A stretch of 63,102 nucleotides of DNA from Candidatus Poseidoniales archaeon (lineage in GTDB: Archaea; Thermoplasmatota; Poseidoniia; Poseidoniales; Poseidoniaceae). The translations under genes and the position numbers were made by a program. The notes below the pieces were generated by a model. It did not search any database. It was not told the DNA's origin and saw only the letters and a list, made by a program, of their open reading frames with translations. How positions within the stretch are numbered: the first letter of the stretch is position 1; every line of letters begins with the position of its first letter. The DNA is taken from the NCBI GenBank assembly GCA_003602475.1, contig QQSC01000005.1, positions 1 through 63,102 on the forward strand, read 5' to 3'. Below are positions 53,190 to 61,320 of this stretch, in pieces.

Positions 53190-56100
53190 ATGCGTTCTCA
53201 GTCCACCTTGTGGCTTGTGTTGTGGCTGATGGTGACCCTCCCGCTCACGGGAATGGCTCAGCCTTCCTCCACAGGCCATGATTTCGATGTGAATGAACAG
53301 GCATCAGAGGCCATGGCGGTTTCGGAGGAGGAGCGTTTGGCAAGAGCAGCTTCACGTTGGAGTTTACTTCCCCAACCTCAGGTGTTGGCTGGCGACGTCG
53401 CCAACTCGACAGGCACGATCCATTTGGCAGCGGGTTCGTTTGACCCCCTTCTTGGAGAAGGGCCCGAAGTCCCCAAAGGCTTTGATCGTCAAAACGACGG
53501 GTTGACCACTGGACTGGCCATCGTTCAACTTCATGCACCCAACGGTGATGTCATGGAAGAGCTCGCTAAAAATCACGGTTTGAAAGTGTTGGACGTTTTG
53601 CATGACGCAGCATGGCTGGTTCGTTTGCCATCGCCTCCAGCATTGGCCATCGATGGTCTTCAGGTCAGCGAACTGGTCAGGTGGGTCGGTCATCAGCAAC
53701 CAGGATGGCGGCTTGCGCCCATGCTTCACGAAACTTGGGATGAGGTTGACGCCTTGACCGTCGTCCCAACTCCGGATTTGGCCGTTGGAGGGTACGAATC
53801 CCTTGCTCGAGATGCTGTTCGATACGGCGCAGATGATGCATGGTGTGATGCTTGGCTCTGTCGCCTCTCCGTGGACCACACACGTAGCGATGACCTGTTG
53901 TTGCACTTGGTCCGTGATGGTCGTGTGATGTGGGTTGAACCTTCTGCACCAATGGTGCCTCACAACGCCGTGGCATGGACCATTGCTGGCGTGGCGGATG
54001 TTTCCAGCAACGCCACCTTCTCGCTCGACGGTTCTGGCGAAATGATTGCTATTGCGGACACGGGATTGGATCAGAACCATCCCGACCTCACCGGACGTGT
54101 GGCAGGTGTGGTGACCCAATACGGGTTGGACTCTTCACCTGCCGATTCCAATTCAGGACACGGCACACACGTGGCGATTACCGTGGTTGGCAACGGCACA
54201 GGAGATGCTTCTGCACGAGGCGTAGCTCCGGCTGCGAACTTGGTCATGTATGCACTGGAATACGACCCTACGGGGGCATTTGGCCGAATCGGCTCGATCT
54301 ACGACATGTTGCGCGACGCTGAGCAGTTAACCGCACGTATTGCTGTGAATGCTTGGGGCTTGAACGGGAACTACGGTCAATACACCGCCGATGCTCGCTC
54401 GGTCGACATTTTCGTTCGTGACCGTTCGGACGTGACGCCGGTGTTTTCGGTGGGGGACCGTGGAACCTTGGGGGCGTCCCAAATTACCTCACCGGCAACC
54501 GCCAAAAACGTGATCGCCGTAGGTGCGTCCACAACCGGAGTCGGCGGAACGGCCGCTGCAGGCAGCGTAGCGAACTTTTCATCTCAGGGACCGGCTTTGG
54601 ACGGTCGGATCAAACCGGATGTCGTTGCGCCGGGTGTTGGGATTTGTTCAGGACTTGCTGAGGAGGCTCAGTATCCGGCCGGCCCAGATTGTCTTTCCGG
54701 CTCCCACAGCAGCGGCAACGCCTACTACATGTCGCTCTCAGGAACATCTCAAGCCACGGCTGTCGCCTCCGGCATCACTGCATTGACCAGAGAGTTCATC
54801 CGTGAACAAGTGGGTGTCAACGCCCCAAGCAGTGCTCTGGTCAAAGCCGCTGTCATCAACGGGGCTGAAGACTTGGGAACGCCCGACATCCCCAACGCCA
54901 TGGAGGGGTGGGGTCAAGTTGACCTCGAACGGACCTTGATGCCCATGAACGGGGCACAAGCGCTCGACACGTTTTTGGGCGACGCTACAACACTCAATCC
55001 CGGCTATTCACTCTTGTATTCTTTCGATCTCAACCCTTCCCACGGGGTGGACATCACCCTCGCATGGACGGACGCTGCAGGCAGTGCAAACGGCCCTCAA
55101 AACACCCCTCGGTTGGTGAACGATCTCGACGTGACCCTCATCAGTCCCAGTGGTGACGAATGGCACGGTAACGTGTTCTCAAACGGCTTTTCTGTCACCG
55201 GAGGGACCGCCGACACCGTCAACAACGTCGAGCGCATTCGCATTGACGCAGGGACGTTGCCTGATTTGTCGGGAGACTGGACGGTCCAAATTGACCACAA
55301 AGAAGGTTCATCCCAGCGCTTTGGCTTGGTGGTGACGGCCGTCGCTTCCCCCACACCACAGTCCGATTTGGCGGTGTTCAACGAAAGCATTGTCTTGTCT
55401 TCGGTCGAACCCCTGCTCAACGACCTGATTTCCATTCGACTTGCTTGGGTGAATCAAGGAACAAGCACCACACCGGGTTTTGACATTCTTGTGGAAGACC
55501 TGACCACCAACGAAACCCTCACCACTTCCACTCGAAGCGGTTTGACTTCTGGGGCGTTGGATTCGTTTACCATTTTCCATCAATTCACCACCACTGGGTT
55601 GCACCGCTTACGGCTGTCCGTTGACACCACAAACGGCGTGACAGAACTCAACGACGCCACAAACGGTGTCAACAACAACATTTGGGAACAAGACATCATC
55701 GTACGAGCTCTCGGTGTTCGTGTCGTGGTCAACAATGCAGACGGGACCGTGCCGCAAACAGCCGAAGAGCGAGAAGACAACGCGATTTTCACGCTCGACG
55801 TTGCGAACGAGTCAGGTTTTGACATTCCGTTGTCTGTGTTGCACGAAGGTACTGGCAACCAATCGGTCACCATCTCATCGACCACGGTTCAGGTTCCTGC
55901 GGAGGGGAGGCCAAATTTCTTCCTTCCAAGCGAAGATGCATGGTCACGAACATTCAACGAAACAACGGAATTCCTCTTGACCCCTCAAGGCACCGATGAC
56001 GCCAACAAAACCTTGGACTTGAGATTGGAAGATTTGGACGCAGATTTCACCACCTCTCCCGAAAACCCACGCTTCGTTCGTGCGGGTACCTATGTCGTTG

Positions 56101-58175
56101 AAATCACCGCTCGTTACGAATTCCAGCCGTCTGTTGCCCACACACAGCGAATCATGTTGATCGTCCCCCAGGTCGACCAAGTACAGGTGGTGGCGGCAGG
56201 GACGGCTGGGCTGGAAGCGCAACCGGGCAGCTCCAGCTTTTTCTCCATCTCGGTTCGTAACACCGGGAATGCTCCAGCCCAATACAGCGTTGAATGCGAA
56301 TCTCAAAACCGCTGGCAATTGATGCTTGGTGGATCAAATTCGTCACGGCTTGATTTCGAACCACTGAACATTCTCGAATTTCTCCCCATGTCAATACGAA
56401 TCATTGTCCCCCTTGTGGCCAATGGGATGCCTGCAGCAGGGGATGTTGACAGCGTCACCTGTTACGTCACCTCGGCCACAGACCCCTTGATGAATTTCAC
56501 AGAAACCGTATCCATTGTCGTATTGCCTCAGGAGTCCTTCACCGTCGACGTCTACGACGATGACGGTCCGCTTGGTCCGAGTCAACTCGCAGACGATATT
56601 TCGGTGGATTCTGGGCAGCGGTATCATCTCAACGTCTCGGTCGAGAACACGGGCAACATTGCGGTCGACCTCGAAGTCTCAGCTCTTCCGGACAATCCAC
56701 AATGGGCCATGAGAGTGTTCTATGGGGGCGAAGAGGACAACCGACGGGTGAGATTCACCCTGCAGCCAGGCGAGACCACTCGTGTTGAGTTGCTCTTTGC
56801 GGTTCCCATCACTGCAGAAGAAGACGATTTCAACGTTTACACGATCAGAACCGAACGCAGCGTTCAGAATTTTGTACAAAACACCACACGTTTGGTGGTG
56901 CGTGAGGAGCTCGACATTCGACTCGACGGCCCTGAAGACGAAACCGTCGGTGTGAATGTTTCAGAATCGTATTCATACGGTGTGTTTGAGGTTCAAAACA
57001 CCGGTAACGTCCCGTTGAATCTGGCATGGACTCACGGCCTTGTGCCAGACGGGTGGACCGTTGGTTTCGCAAACCCCACAGTTTACCTTGAACCAAGGGA
57101 ATCTCGAACCGTACGGCTTGGATTGGTGCCTCCGGCCCAAACCCCTGCTGGGCCCCAAGATTTTTCTGTGCTCGTCGTCGTCAATGCCTCCAATGCCGGA
57201 CGATTCATTGAAGCGTCGATGAACGTCGATGTCGAGGTCGCTTCAACCATGTTTGCGAATTTGAGTGCGGCTGGCACGACCAACCCGTTCACGGGTGTTT
57301 CTCGCAACGATGAGGCTCAGCAAACATTCAGTGTGCGCAACGACGGTAACGTCGTTCTCAGTGGCATCGTACTCGAGGCCGTTTTGGTGGACGGTTCGGG
57401 TGTTGAACGCTCGGATTGGTCCGTGTCCTTGTCGGCTGACGATCTCAATGGCCTTGGTGTCGGTGAGGTCCGAGAGGTCGTTCTGACGTTGACACCTTCA
57501 GGAGATGCCAACCGAGCACCGGCTACCCTTTACGTCAACTTAAGCAACGACGAAGGTGTGTTGGTAACGTTTGAATCCAAAGCTTCCGTTGAATCAGCGA
57601 CGGGAGACGACGGTTTGTTCGCCACCTTGCCTCCAGCGGTCAGCGTAGCCTTGACCCTCGTGATCTTGCTCGGCTTGATCGTTGGTGCCCGTCGGCTCAA
57701 GCAGACCGGCACCATTGCTGAGGACGGTTTGGAACTCGTGGCGCCCAACACACACGCACGCCCAGATCATCTTGGTGAACGAAGGGATGAAGTCTTGGAC
57801 ATCAGCAGTGCCATTAACGACATTGCCAGCGGTGAAGTGAGCGATGATGAAATCGCTGCAGCCATCATGCAATCAATGGACCTCCCTGCAACGCCAGTGG
57901 CTCCACCAAGCGGCCTACCGCCTTCTGGTATGCCTCCTGCCGGCATGCCCCCAGCAGGGATGCCTCCAGCAGGGATGCCTCCTGCTGGCCTGCCACCATC
58001 GGCGCTTCCAGCCCTCAAGCAACTCCCCAGCCTACCAGCCGTCGCTCCGCCATCATCTGTTCTGCCAGCCGTCCCACCCGGGCCACCGTTGCCACCCAGC
58101 GGTTTACCTCCCGGTTGGACCATGGACCAATGGCGACATTACGGTGAAGAATGGCTTCGTCGCCAGCAGGGCTGA
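53190..58175 (+). CDS. Giant exported subtilisin-like protease with WT..QW..YG tail
   Basis: The product is 1661 residues. A signal peptide (MRSQSTLWLVLWLMVTLPLTGMA) is followed by an N-terminal propeptide-like region and a peptidase S8 domain with Asp290 (IADTGLD), His324 (GHGTHVA) and Ser520 (SGTSQATAVASGI). A pre-P/PPC-like beta domain, CARDB and several NEW3-type repeats follow (VRNTGNAPAQYSV; VENTGNIAVDLEV; VQNTGNVPLNLAW). The membrane helix lies at about 1482-1501. The cytosolic tail has a GMPPA repeat (about 1580-1602), a Pro-rich linker and the C-terminal GLPPGWTMDQWRHYGEEWL (1638-1656). It probably degrades extracellular protein while anchored at the surface. The adenylate kinase gene follows. 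Confidence 0.93.
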   Translation: MRSQSTLWLVLWLMVTLPLTGMAQPSSTGHDFDVNEQASEAMAVSEEERLARAASRWSLLPQPQVLAGDVANSTGTIHLAAGSFDPLLGEGPEVPKGFDRQNDGLTTGLAIVQLHAPNGDVMEELAKNHGLKVLDVLHDAAWLVRLPSPPALAIDGLQVSELVRWVGHQQPGWRLAPMLHETWDEVDALTVVPTPDLAVGGYESLARDAVRYGADDAWCDAWLCRLSVDHTRSDDLLLHLVRDGRVMWVEPSAPMVPHNAVAWTIAGVADVSSNATFSLDGSGEMIAIADTGLDQNHPDLTGRVAGVVTQYGLDSSPADSNSGHGTHVAITVVGNGTGDASARGVAPAANLVMYALEYDPTGAFGRIGSIYDMLRDAEQLTARIAVNAWGLNGNYGQYTADARSVDIFVRDRSDVTPVFSVGDRGTLGASQITSPATAKNVIAVGASTTGVGGTAAAGSVANFSSQGPALDGRIKPDVVAPGVGICSGLAEEAQYPAGPDCLSGSHSSGNAYYMSLSGTSQATAVASGITALTREFIREQVGVNAPSSALVKAAVINGAEDLGTPDIPNAMEGWGQVDLERTLMPMNGAQALDTFLGDATTLNPGYSLLYSFDLNPSHGVDITLAWTDAAGSANGPQNTPRLVNDLDVTLISPSGDEWHGNVFSNGFSVTGGTADTVNNVERIRIDAGTLPDLSGDWTVQIDHKEGSSQRFGLVVTAVASPTPQSDLAVFNESIVLSSVEPLLNDLISIRLAWVNQGTSTTPGFDILVEDLTTNETLTTSTRSGLTSGALDSFTIFHQFTTTGLHRLRLSVDTTNGVTELNDATNGVNNNIWEQDIIVRALGVRVVVNNADGTVPQTAEEREDNAIFTLDVANESGFDIPLSVLHEGTGNQSVTISSTTVQVPAEGRPNFFLPSEDAWSRTFNETTEFLLTPQGTDDANKTLDLRLEDLDADFTTSPENPRFVRAGTYVVEITARYEFQPSVAHTQRIMLIVPQVDQVQVVAAGTAGLEAQPGSSSFFSISVRNTGNAPAQYSVECESQNRWQLMLGGSNSSRLDFEPLNILEFLPMSIRIIVPLVANGMPAAGDVDSVTCYVTSATDPLMNFTETVSIVVLPQESFTVDVYDDDGPLGPSQLADDISVDSGQRYHLNVSVENTGNIAVDLEVSALPDNPQWAMRVFYGGEEDNRRVRFTLQPGETTRVELLFAVPITAEEDDFNVYTIRTERSVQNFVQNTTRLVVREELDIRLDGPEDETVGVNVSESYSYGVFEVQNTGNVPLNLAWTHGLVPDGWTVGFANPTVYLEPRESRTVRLGLVPPAQTPAGPQDFSVLVVVNASNAGRFIEASMNVDVEVASTMFANLSAAGTTNPFTGVSRNDEAQQTFSVRNDGNVVLSGIVLEAVLVDGSGVERSDWSVSLSADDLNGLGVGEVREVVLTLTPSGDANRAPATLYVNLSNDEGVLVTFESKASVESATGDDGLFATLPPAVSVALTLVILLGLIVGARRLKQTGTIAEDGLELVAPNTHARPDHLGERRDEVLDISSAINDIASGEVSDDEIAAAIMQSMDLPATPVAPPSGLPPSGMPPAGMPPAGMPPAGMPPAGLPPSALPALKQLPSLPAVAPPSSVLPAVPPGPPLPPSGLPPGWTMDQWRHYGEEWLRRQQG
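57951..57980 (+). repeat. 15-base tandem repeat in the protease tail
   Basis: CCAGCAGGGATGCCT occurs twice in a row (57951-57965, 57966-57980), within a longer run of degenerate copies (about 57915-57998) that code for GMPPA units. The copy number probably varies between strains through replication slippage. Confidence 0.75.
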
Positions 58176-58213
58176 TGTGTGAATCTTGAAAGGTGAGAGG
58201 TTCTCCCAGCCTC

Positions 58214-58840
58214 ATGGGCAGCATCGTATTGTTTGGACCTCCCGGCGCTGGAAAAGGCACGCAAGCTGCCAACATCATGCGCGAGACTGGGCTCCCACAG
58301 GTCTCCACAGGTGACATGCTCCGTGCAGCCATCAAGGCTGGCAGTTCCATCGGGTTGGAGGCCAAGGCCTACATGGACCGGGGTGCACTTGTGCCCGACG
58401 ATGTCATTTTGGGTCTCATTCAAGGTCGATTGTTGGAAGACGACGCCAAAAACGGCGTGATGTTTGACGGCTTCCCACGAACCATCCCTCAAGCAGAGGC
58501 TCTTGCCGACTTGACCACCATCACACACGTGTTGGCCATCGAGGTGCCGGACGAGCGAATCGTTGAACGAATTTGCGGAAGGGTCAGCTGTGGTGCATGC
58601 GGAGCCGTTTATCACGACGTGTTCAACAATGTCCCCAGCAGCGGATGCCCCTGCGGGACATTCATCGAAAAACGTCGAGCGGATGACAACGAATCCACGG
58701 TCCAAAACAGACTGCATGCCTACCATGAACAGACCTCACCGTTGGCGGCATGGTATCAAGAGCGTGGCGTGTTCCATGCGGTCAACGGAGACCGCGACAT
58801 CAATGCCGTTTCGCAAGACCTTCTTGGCCTTCTGAACTGA
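58214..58840 (+). CDS. adk: Adenylate kinase with zinc-binding lid
   Basis: The start at 58214 (MGSIVLFGPPGAGKGTQ) gives 208 residues. The P-loop GPPGAGKGT (8-16), the NMP-binding region STGDMLRAAI, DGFPRTIPQAE and the lid CGACGAVYHDVFNN...GCPCG with Cys126, 129, 145 and 147 show the bacterial-type zinc-lid enzyme rather than the archaeal trimeric AdkA. It interconverts ATP plus AMP with two ADP. It lies directly before the RNase P gene and overlaps its leader. Confidence 0.95.
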   Translation: MGSIVLFGPPGAGKGTQAANIMRETGLPQVSTGDMLRAAIKAGSSIGLEAKAYMDRGALVPDDVILGLIQGRLLEDDAKNGVMFDGFPRTIPQAEALADLTTITHVLAIEVPDERIVERICGRVSCGACGAVYHDVFNNVPSSGCPCGTFIEKRRADDNESTVQNRLHAYHEQTSPLAAWYQERGVFHAVNGDRDINAVSQDLLGLLN

Positions 58841-58850
58841 GGTGATTTGC

Positions 58851-59204
58851 ATGGGTCGTCGTCGTCACTCAAAGCGCGGGCAATCTCGCCAAAAGCAGGC
58901 TAAACAAGCGCAACATCACCTTCTCAACCTCCTGGCTTCCCATCAAGAGTTGCCAGAGGAATTGGTTGATTCGGCTGCTGTTCATTTGATGAAAATCACG
59001 CGACGCCATCGACTTCGAATTCCAGTGACGCACCGTCATTTGGTGTGCCGCGCCTGCTGGGCACCTCACACACGCAGTGTCAACCTTCGAGTTCGGATCA
59101 AACACGGACAGCGAATCGCTACTTGCACCGTCTGCGGTGACTTACGGCGACAAGGGGGCGGACCCAAATCACATCGCATTCGACCTTCAGAGGTGAGCGT
59201 TTGA
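58851..59204 (+). CDS. rnp4: Ribonuclease P protein component 4 (Rpp21/Rpr2)
   Basis: The start at 58851 (MGRRRHSKRGQSRQKQ) follows the strong Shine-Dalgarno GAGGTGAT and gives 117 residues. The basic N-terminus, the zinc-binding HLVCRACWAP and CTVCGDLRR Cys pairs, and the NLRVRIKHGQRIATC segment match the archaeal Rpp21 family. It assists RNase P RNA in 5' tRNA maturation, together with Rpp29. Its stop overlaps the next start as TTGA. Confidence 0.93.
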   Translation: MGRRRHSKRGQSRQKQAKQAQHHLLNLLASHQELPEELVDSAAVHLMKITRRHRLRIPVTHRHLVCRACWAPHTRSVNLRVRIKHGQRIATCTVCGDLRRQGGGPKSHRIRPSEVSV

Positions 59205-59467
59205 CCGACATTCCTGCGTACATATTGACCCAAGCCAAATCTCGTGAATTGCAACCCAGCGTCCGTATTGGAAAGGCCGGGTTGACCGAAACAGTGGTTG
59301 AAGAAATCAATGCTCAACTCAACAAGCGCGGTCTTGTTAAAATTAAGGCCAACAAAGGATTGTTTGAACGAAATCAACGGTCGGAGGTGTGGTCCTACCT
59401 TTCCGAAGCCACCACATCGGTCGTTGTTCTAAAGCGAGGGAATATCGGAGTTTTGTGGCGCCGATAA
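59201..59467 (+). CDS. YhbY-like CRM-domain RNA-binding protein
   Basis: The start is a TTG at 59201 with GAGGTGAG seven bases upstream; it overlaps the rnp4 stop (TTGA). The product is 88 residues, a single CRM domain: KSRELQPSVRIGKAGLTETVVEEINAQLNKRGLVKIKAN and VVVLKRGNIGVLWRR are characteristic. Bacterial YhbY joins pre-50S particles, and archaeal members lie near RNase P or ribosomal genes. A role in ribosome or tRNA maturation is inferred. Confidence 0.9.
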   Translation: MTDIPAYILTQAKSRELQPSVRIGKAGLTETVVEEINAQLNKRGLVKIKANKGLFERNQRSEVWSYLSEATTSVVVLKRGNIGVLWRR

Positions 59468-59528
59468 GGAATGGGACGCAAAGGGTCAAAGAGGGGCTTT
59501 CAGTCCCCGTGGGCAGGAAGCGCACGCT

Positions 59529-61262
59529 ATGAACAGTAACCTCTTCACGAACCGAAGCCGACAGATCTCCTTCGCTTTGTTGCTCATGGTTGGCTTTATG
59601 CTGCTCATGGGGTATTCCTCGGCAGCTGGAGGAGGATCACTTGAACTCGACGTTCACATCAAAGATGGCTACGAATCGCAAGCCATTGCCGTTGGTTTGC
59701 TCATCCTCTTTGCCGTGTACGCCCTGATTATTTTTGAATGGGTTCACCGAACATTGGCCGCTGCAGTTGGCGGTCTTCTTGCCGTGTTGGCTCTCAATTT
59801 CTACGCCGTTGAAGACACCTTCACACTCGCAGAAATCACCACGATGATCGATTGGGAAACCATCGGTTTGCTGTTGGGTATGATGGTGATGGTTGGTATA
59901 TTGTCCAATACGGGGGTTTTCGAATACTTCGCAGTCCTTTCCTACAAGAAAAGCGGTGGCTCGATTTGGACGCTTGTTGTGATCCTTTGCACGGTGACTG
60001 CGGTTTTATCCGCCTTCCTCGACAACGTGACCACCATGCTTCTCCTGACTCCTGTCACCATTCAATTGGCGAAAGTTTTGGACATCAAACCAATACCCCT
60101 TCTCATCTCAGAGGTCTTGTTTTCCAACATTGGTGGTGCGGCGACCATGATTGGCGACCCACCCAACATCATGATCGGCTCTGGCCTTTCTCCTGGCAAA
60201 ATTGAGAGCGTTGAGGGCGGCAAGTACGCCTACATGTCAGAATTTGGCGTCACATTCAACGACTTCATCATCGAAATGGGCCCGGGCATTCTCATGTGTA
60301 TTGTTCCTTCTTTCATGTTCATCAAGTGGTTCTACCGCGATGAATTTTCCGGAACCCGGTTCCGCGATGTTGCTGAACTTGAAGCAAAGTACGGCATCAA
60401 GGACCCAGCCATGCTCCGTGTTGCGGGCATCATCCTTGCCATTGTGATCCTGAACTTTTTCATCCACCCCATTACGGGCATCGCTGTTTCATGGATTGCT
60501 CTTGTCGGTGCGGTTGTGATGCTGTTGGCCACGGACCGTCACGACATAGAAGAGCCACTTCACCATGTCGAATGGACCACATTGCTGTTCTTTGCCGGGC
60601 TCTTCGTCCTGGTGCACTCGTTGCAGTACTTGGACGTCATCGACTTCATCGGCAATTACGTTGAGCGAGCAATCGCTGCATTCGGCGATGACACCGCCGA
60701 GGGTCAAACCACCCGTCTTGCTGCGGCCGTTTTGATCGTCCTCTGGGTGTCGGCCATTGCTTCGGCTTTCATTGACAACATTCCGTACACTGCGACCATG
60801 ATACCCATTGTTCTCATCATTGCGGACAACCTTGGTGCTTACCTCCTCGAACCCATGATTTGGGCATTGGCCTTCGGAGCCTGCCTCGGAGGCAACGGGA
60901 CGCTCATCGGTGCTTCTGCGAACGTGGTGACGGCTGGCATGTCAGAAGACGCTGGTTATCCAATATCGTTCAATGAATTTTTCAAGGCTGGGTTCCCAAT
61001 TATGATCCTCACCACCTTCATTGTCTCGTTCTACATGTTGGCCGTTTATGTGATCGGTGGGGAAGAGTTTGGTACATACATGAAACTCATCCTCGTTGGT
61101 ATCACCACAATTGGCATCATCATGCAGGTTTCACGGGGCAGAGGCAAAGGAAAATCCTTCGCCGAAGCCCTTGTTGACGATGAAATGAGCGGCATCAGCG
61201 AATTGGTGACCACCACCAAGTCCGTCGCTGCAAGCATCGTTCGTGGCAACGAAGAGGAATGA
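59529..61262 (+). CDS. ArsB/NhaD-type ion transporter
   Basis: The product is 577 residues. About 12 membrane helices are predicted. Signature segments of the ArsB/NhaD (IT superfamily) are FLDNVTTMLLLTPVTI, NIGGAATMIGDPPNIMIGSG, FIDNIPYTATMIPIVL and GGNGTLIGASANVVTAGMSEDAG. Members exchange Na+/H+ or expel arsenite; the sequence alone does not decide the ion. In a marine archaeon a sodium/proton antiporter is the first guess. The C-terminus is cytosolic and charged. The gene lies 61 bases after the CRM protein gene; no metal regulator is adjacent. Confidence 0.85.
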   Translation: MNSNLFTNRSRQISFALLLMVGFMLLMGYSSAAGGGSLELDVHIKDGYESQAIAVGLLILFAVYALIIFEWVHRTLAAAVGGLLAVLALNFYAVEDTFTLAEITTMIDWETIGLLLGMMVMVGILSNTGVFEYFAVLSYKKSGGSIWTLVVILCTVTAVLSAFLDNVTTMLLLTPVTIQLAKVLDIKPIPLLISEVLFSNIGGAATMIGDPPNIMIGSGLSPGKIESVEGGKYAYMSEFGVTFNDFIIEMGPGILMCIVPSFMFIKWFYRDEFSGTRFRDVAELEAKYGIKDPAMLRVAGIILAIVILNFFIHPITGIAVSWIALVGAVVMLLATDRHDIEEPLHHVEWTTLLFFAGLFVLVHSLQYLDVIDFIGNYVERAIAAFGDDTAEGQTTRLAAAVLIVLWVSAIASAFIDNIPYTATMIPIVLIIADNLGAYLLEPMIWALAFGACLGGNGTLIGASANVVTAGMSEDAGYPISFNEFFKAGFPIMILTTFIVSFYMLAVYVIGGEEFGTYMKLILVGITTIGIIMQVSRGRGKGKSFAEALVDDEMSGISELVTTTKSVAASIVRGNEEE

Positions 61263-61320
61263 ACTCAACTCAGCGTTCACTTCAAGGGCTGTGGCGTAGA
61301 GCACCCGTTGGGGGACCGCC

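Noticed and set aside
53364-54119. 251-residue open frame on the minus strand
   Set aside because: It lies opposite the protease N-terminal region, whose catalytic motifs are clear on the plus strand.
59485-59528. GGGG...CCCC hairpin before the ion transporter, considered as an ion-sensing riboswitch
   Set aside because: The stem is only four bases and the 61-base leader is too short for any known ion riboswitch.
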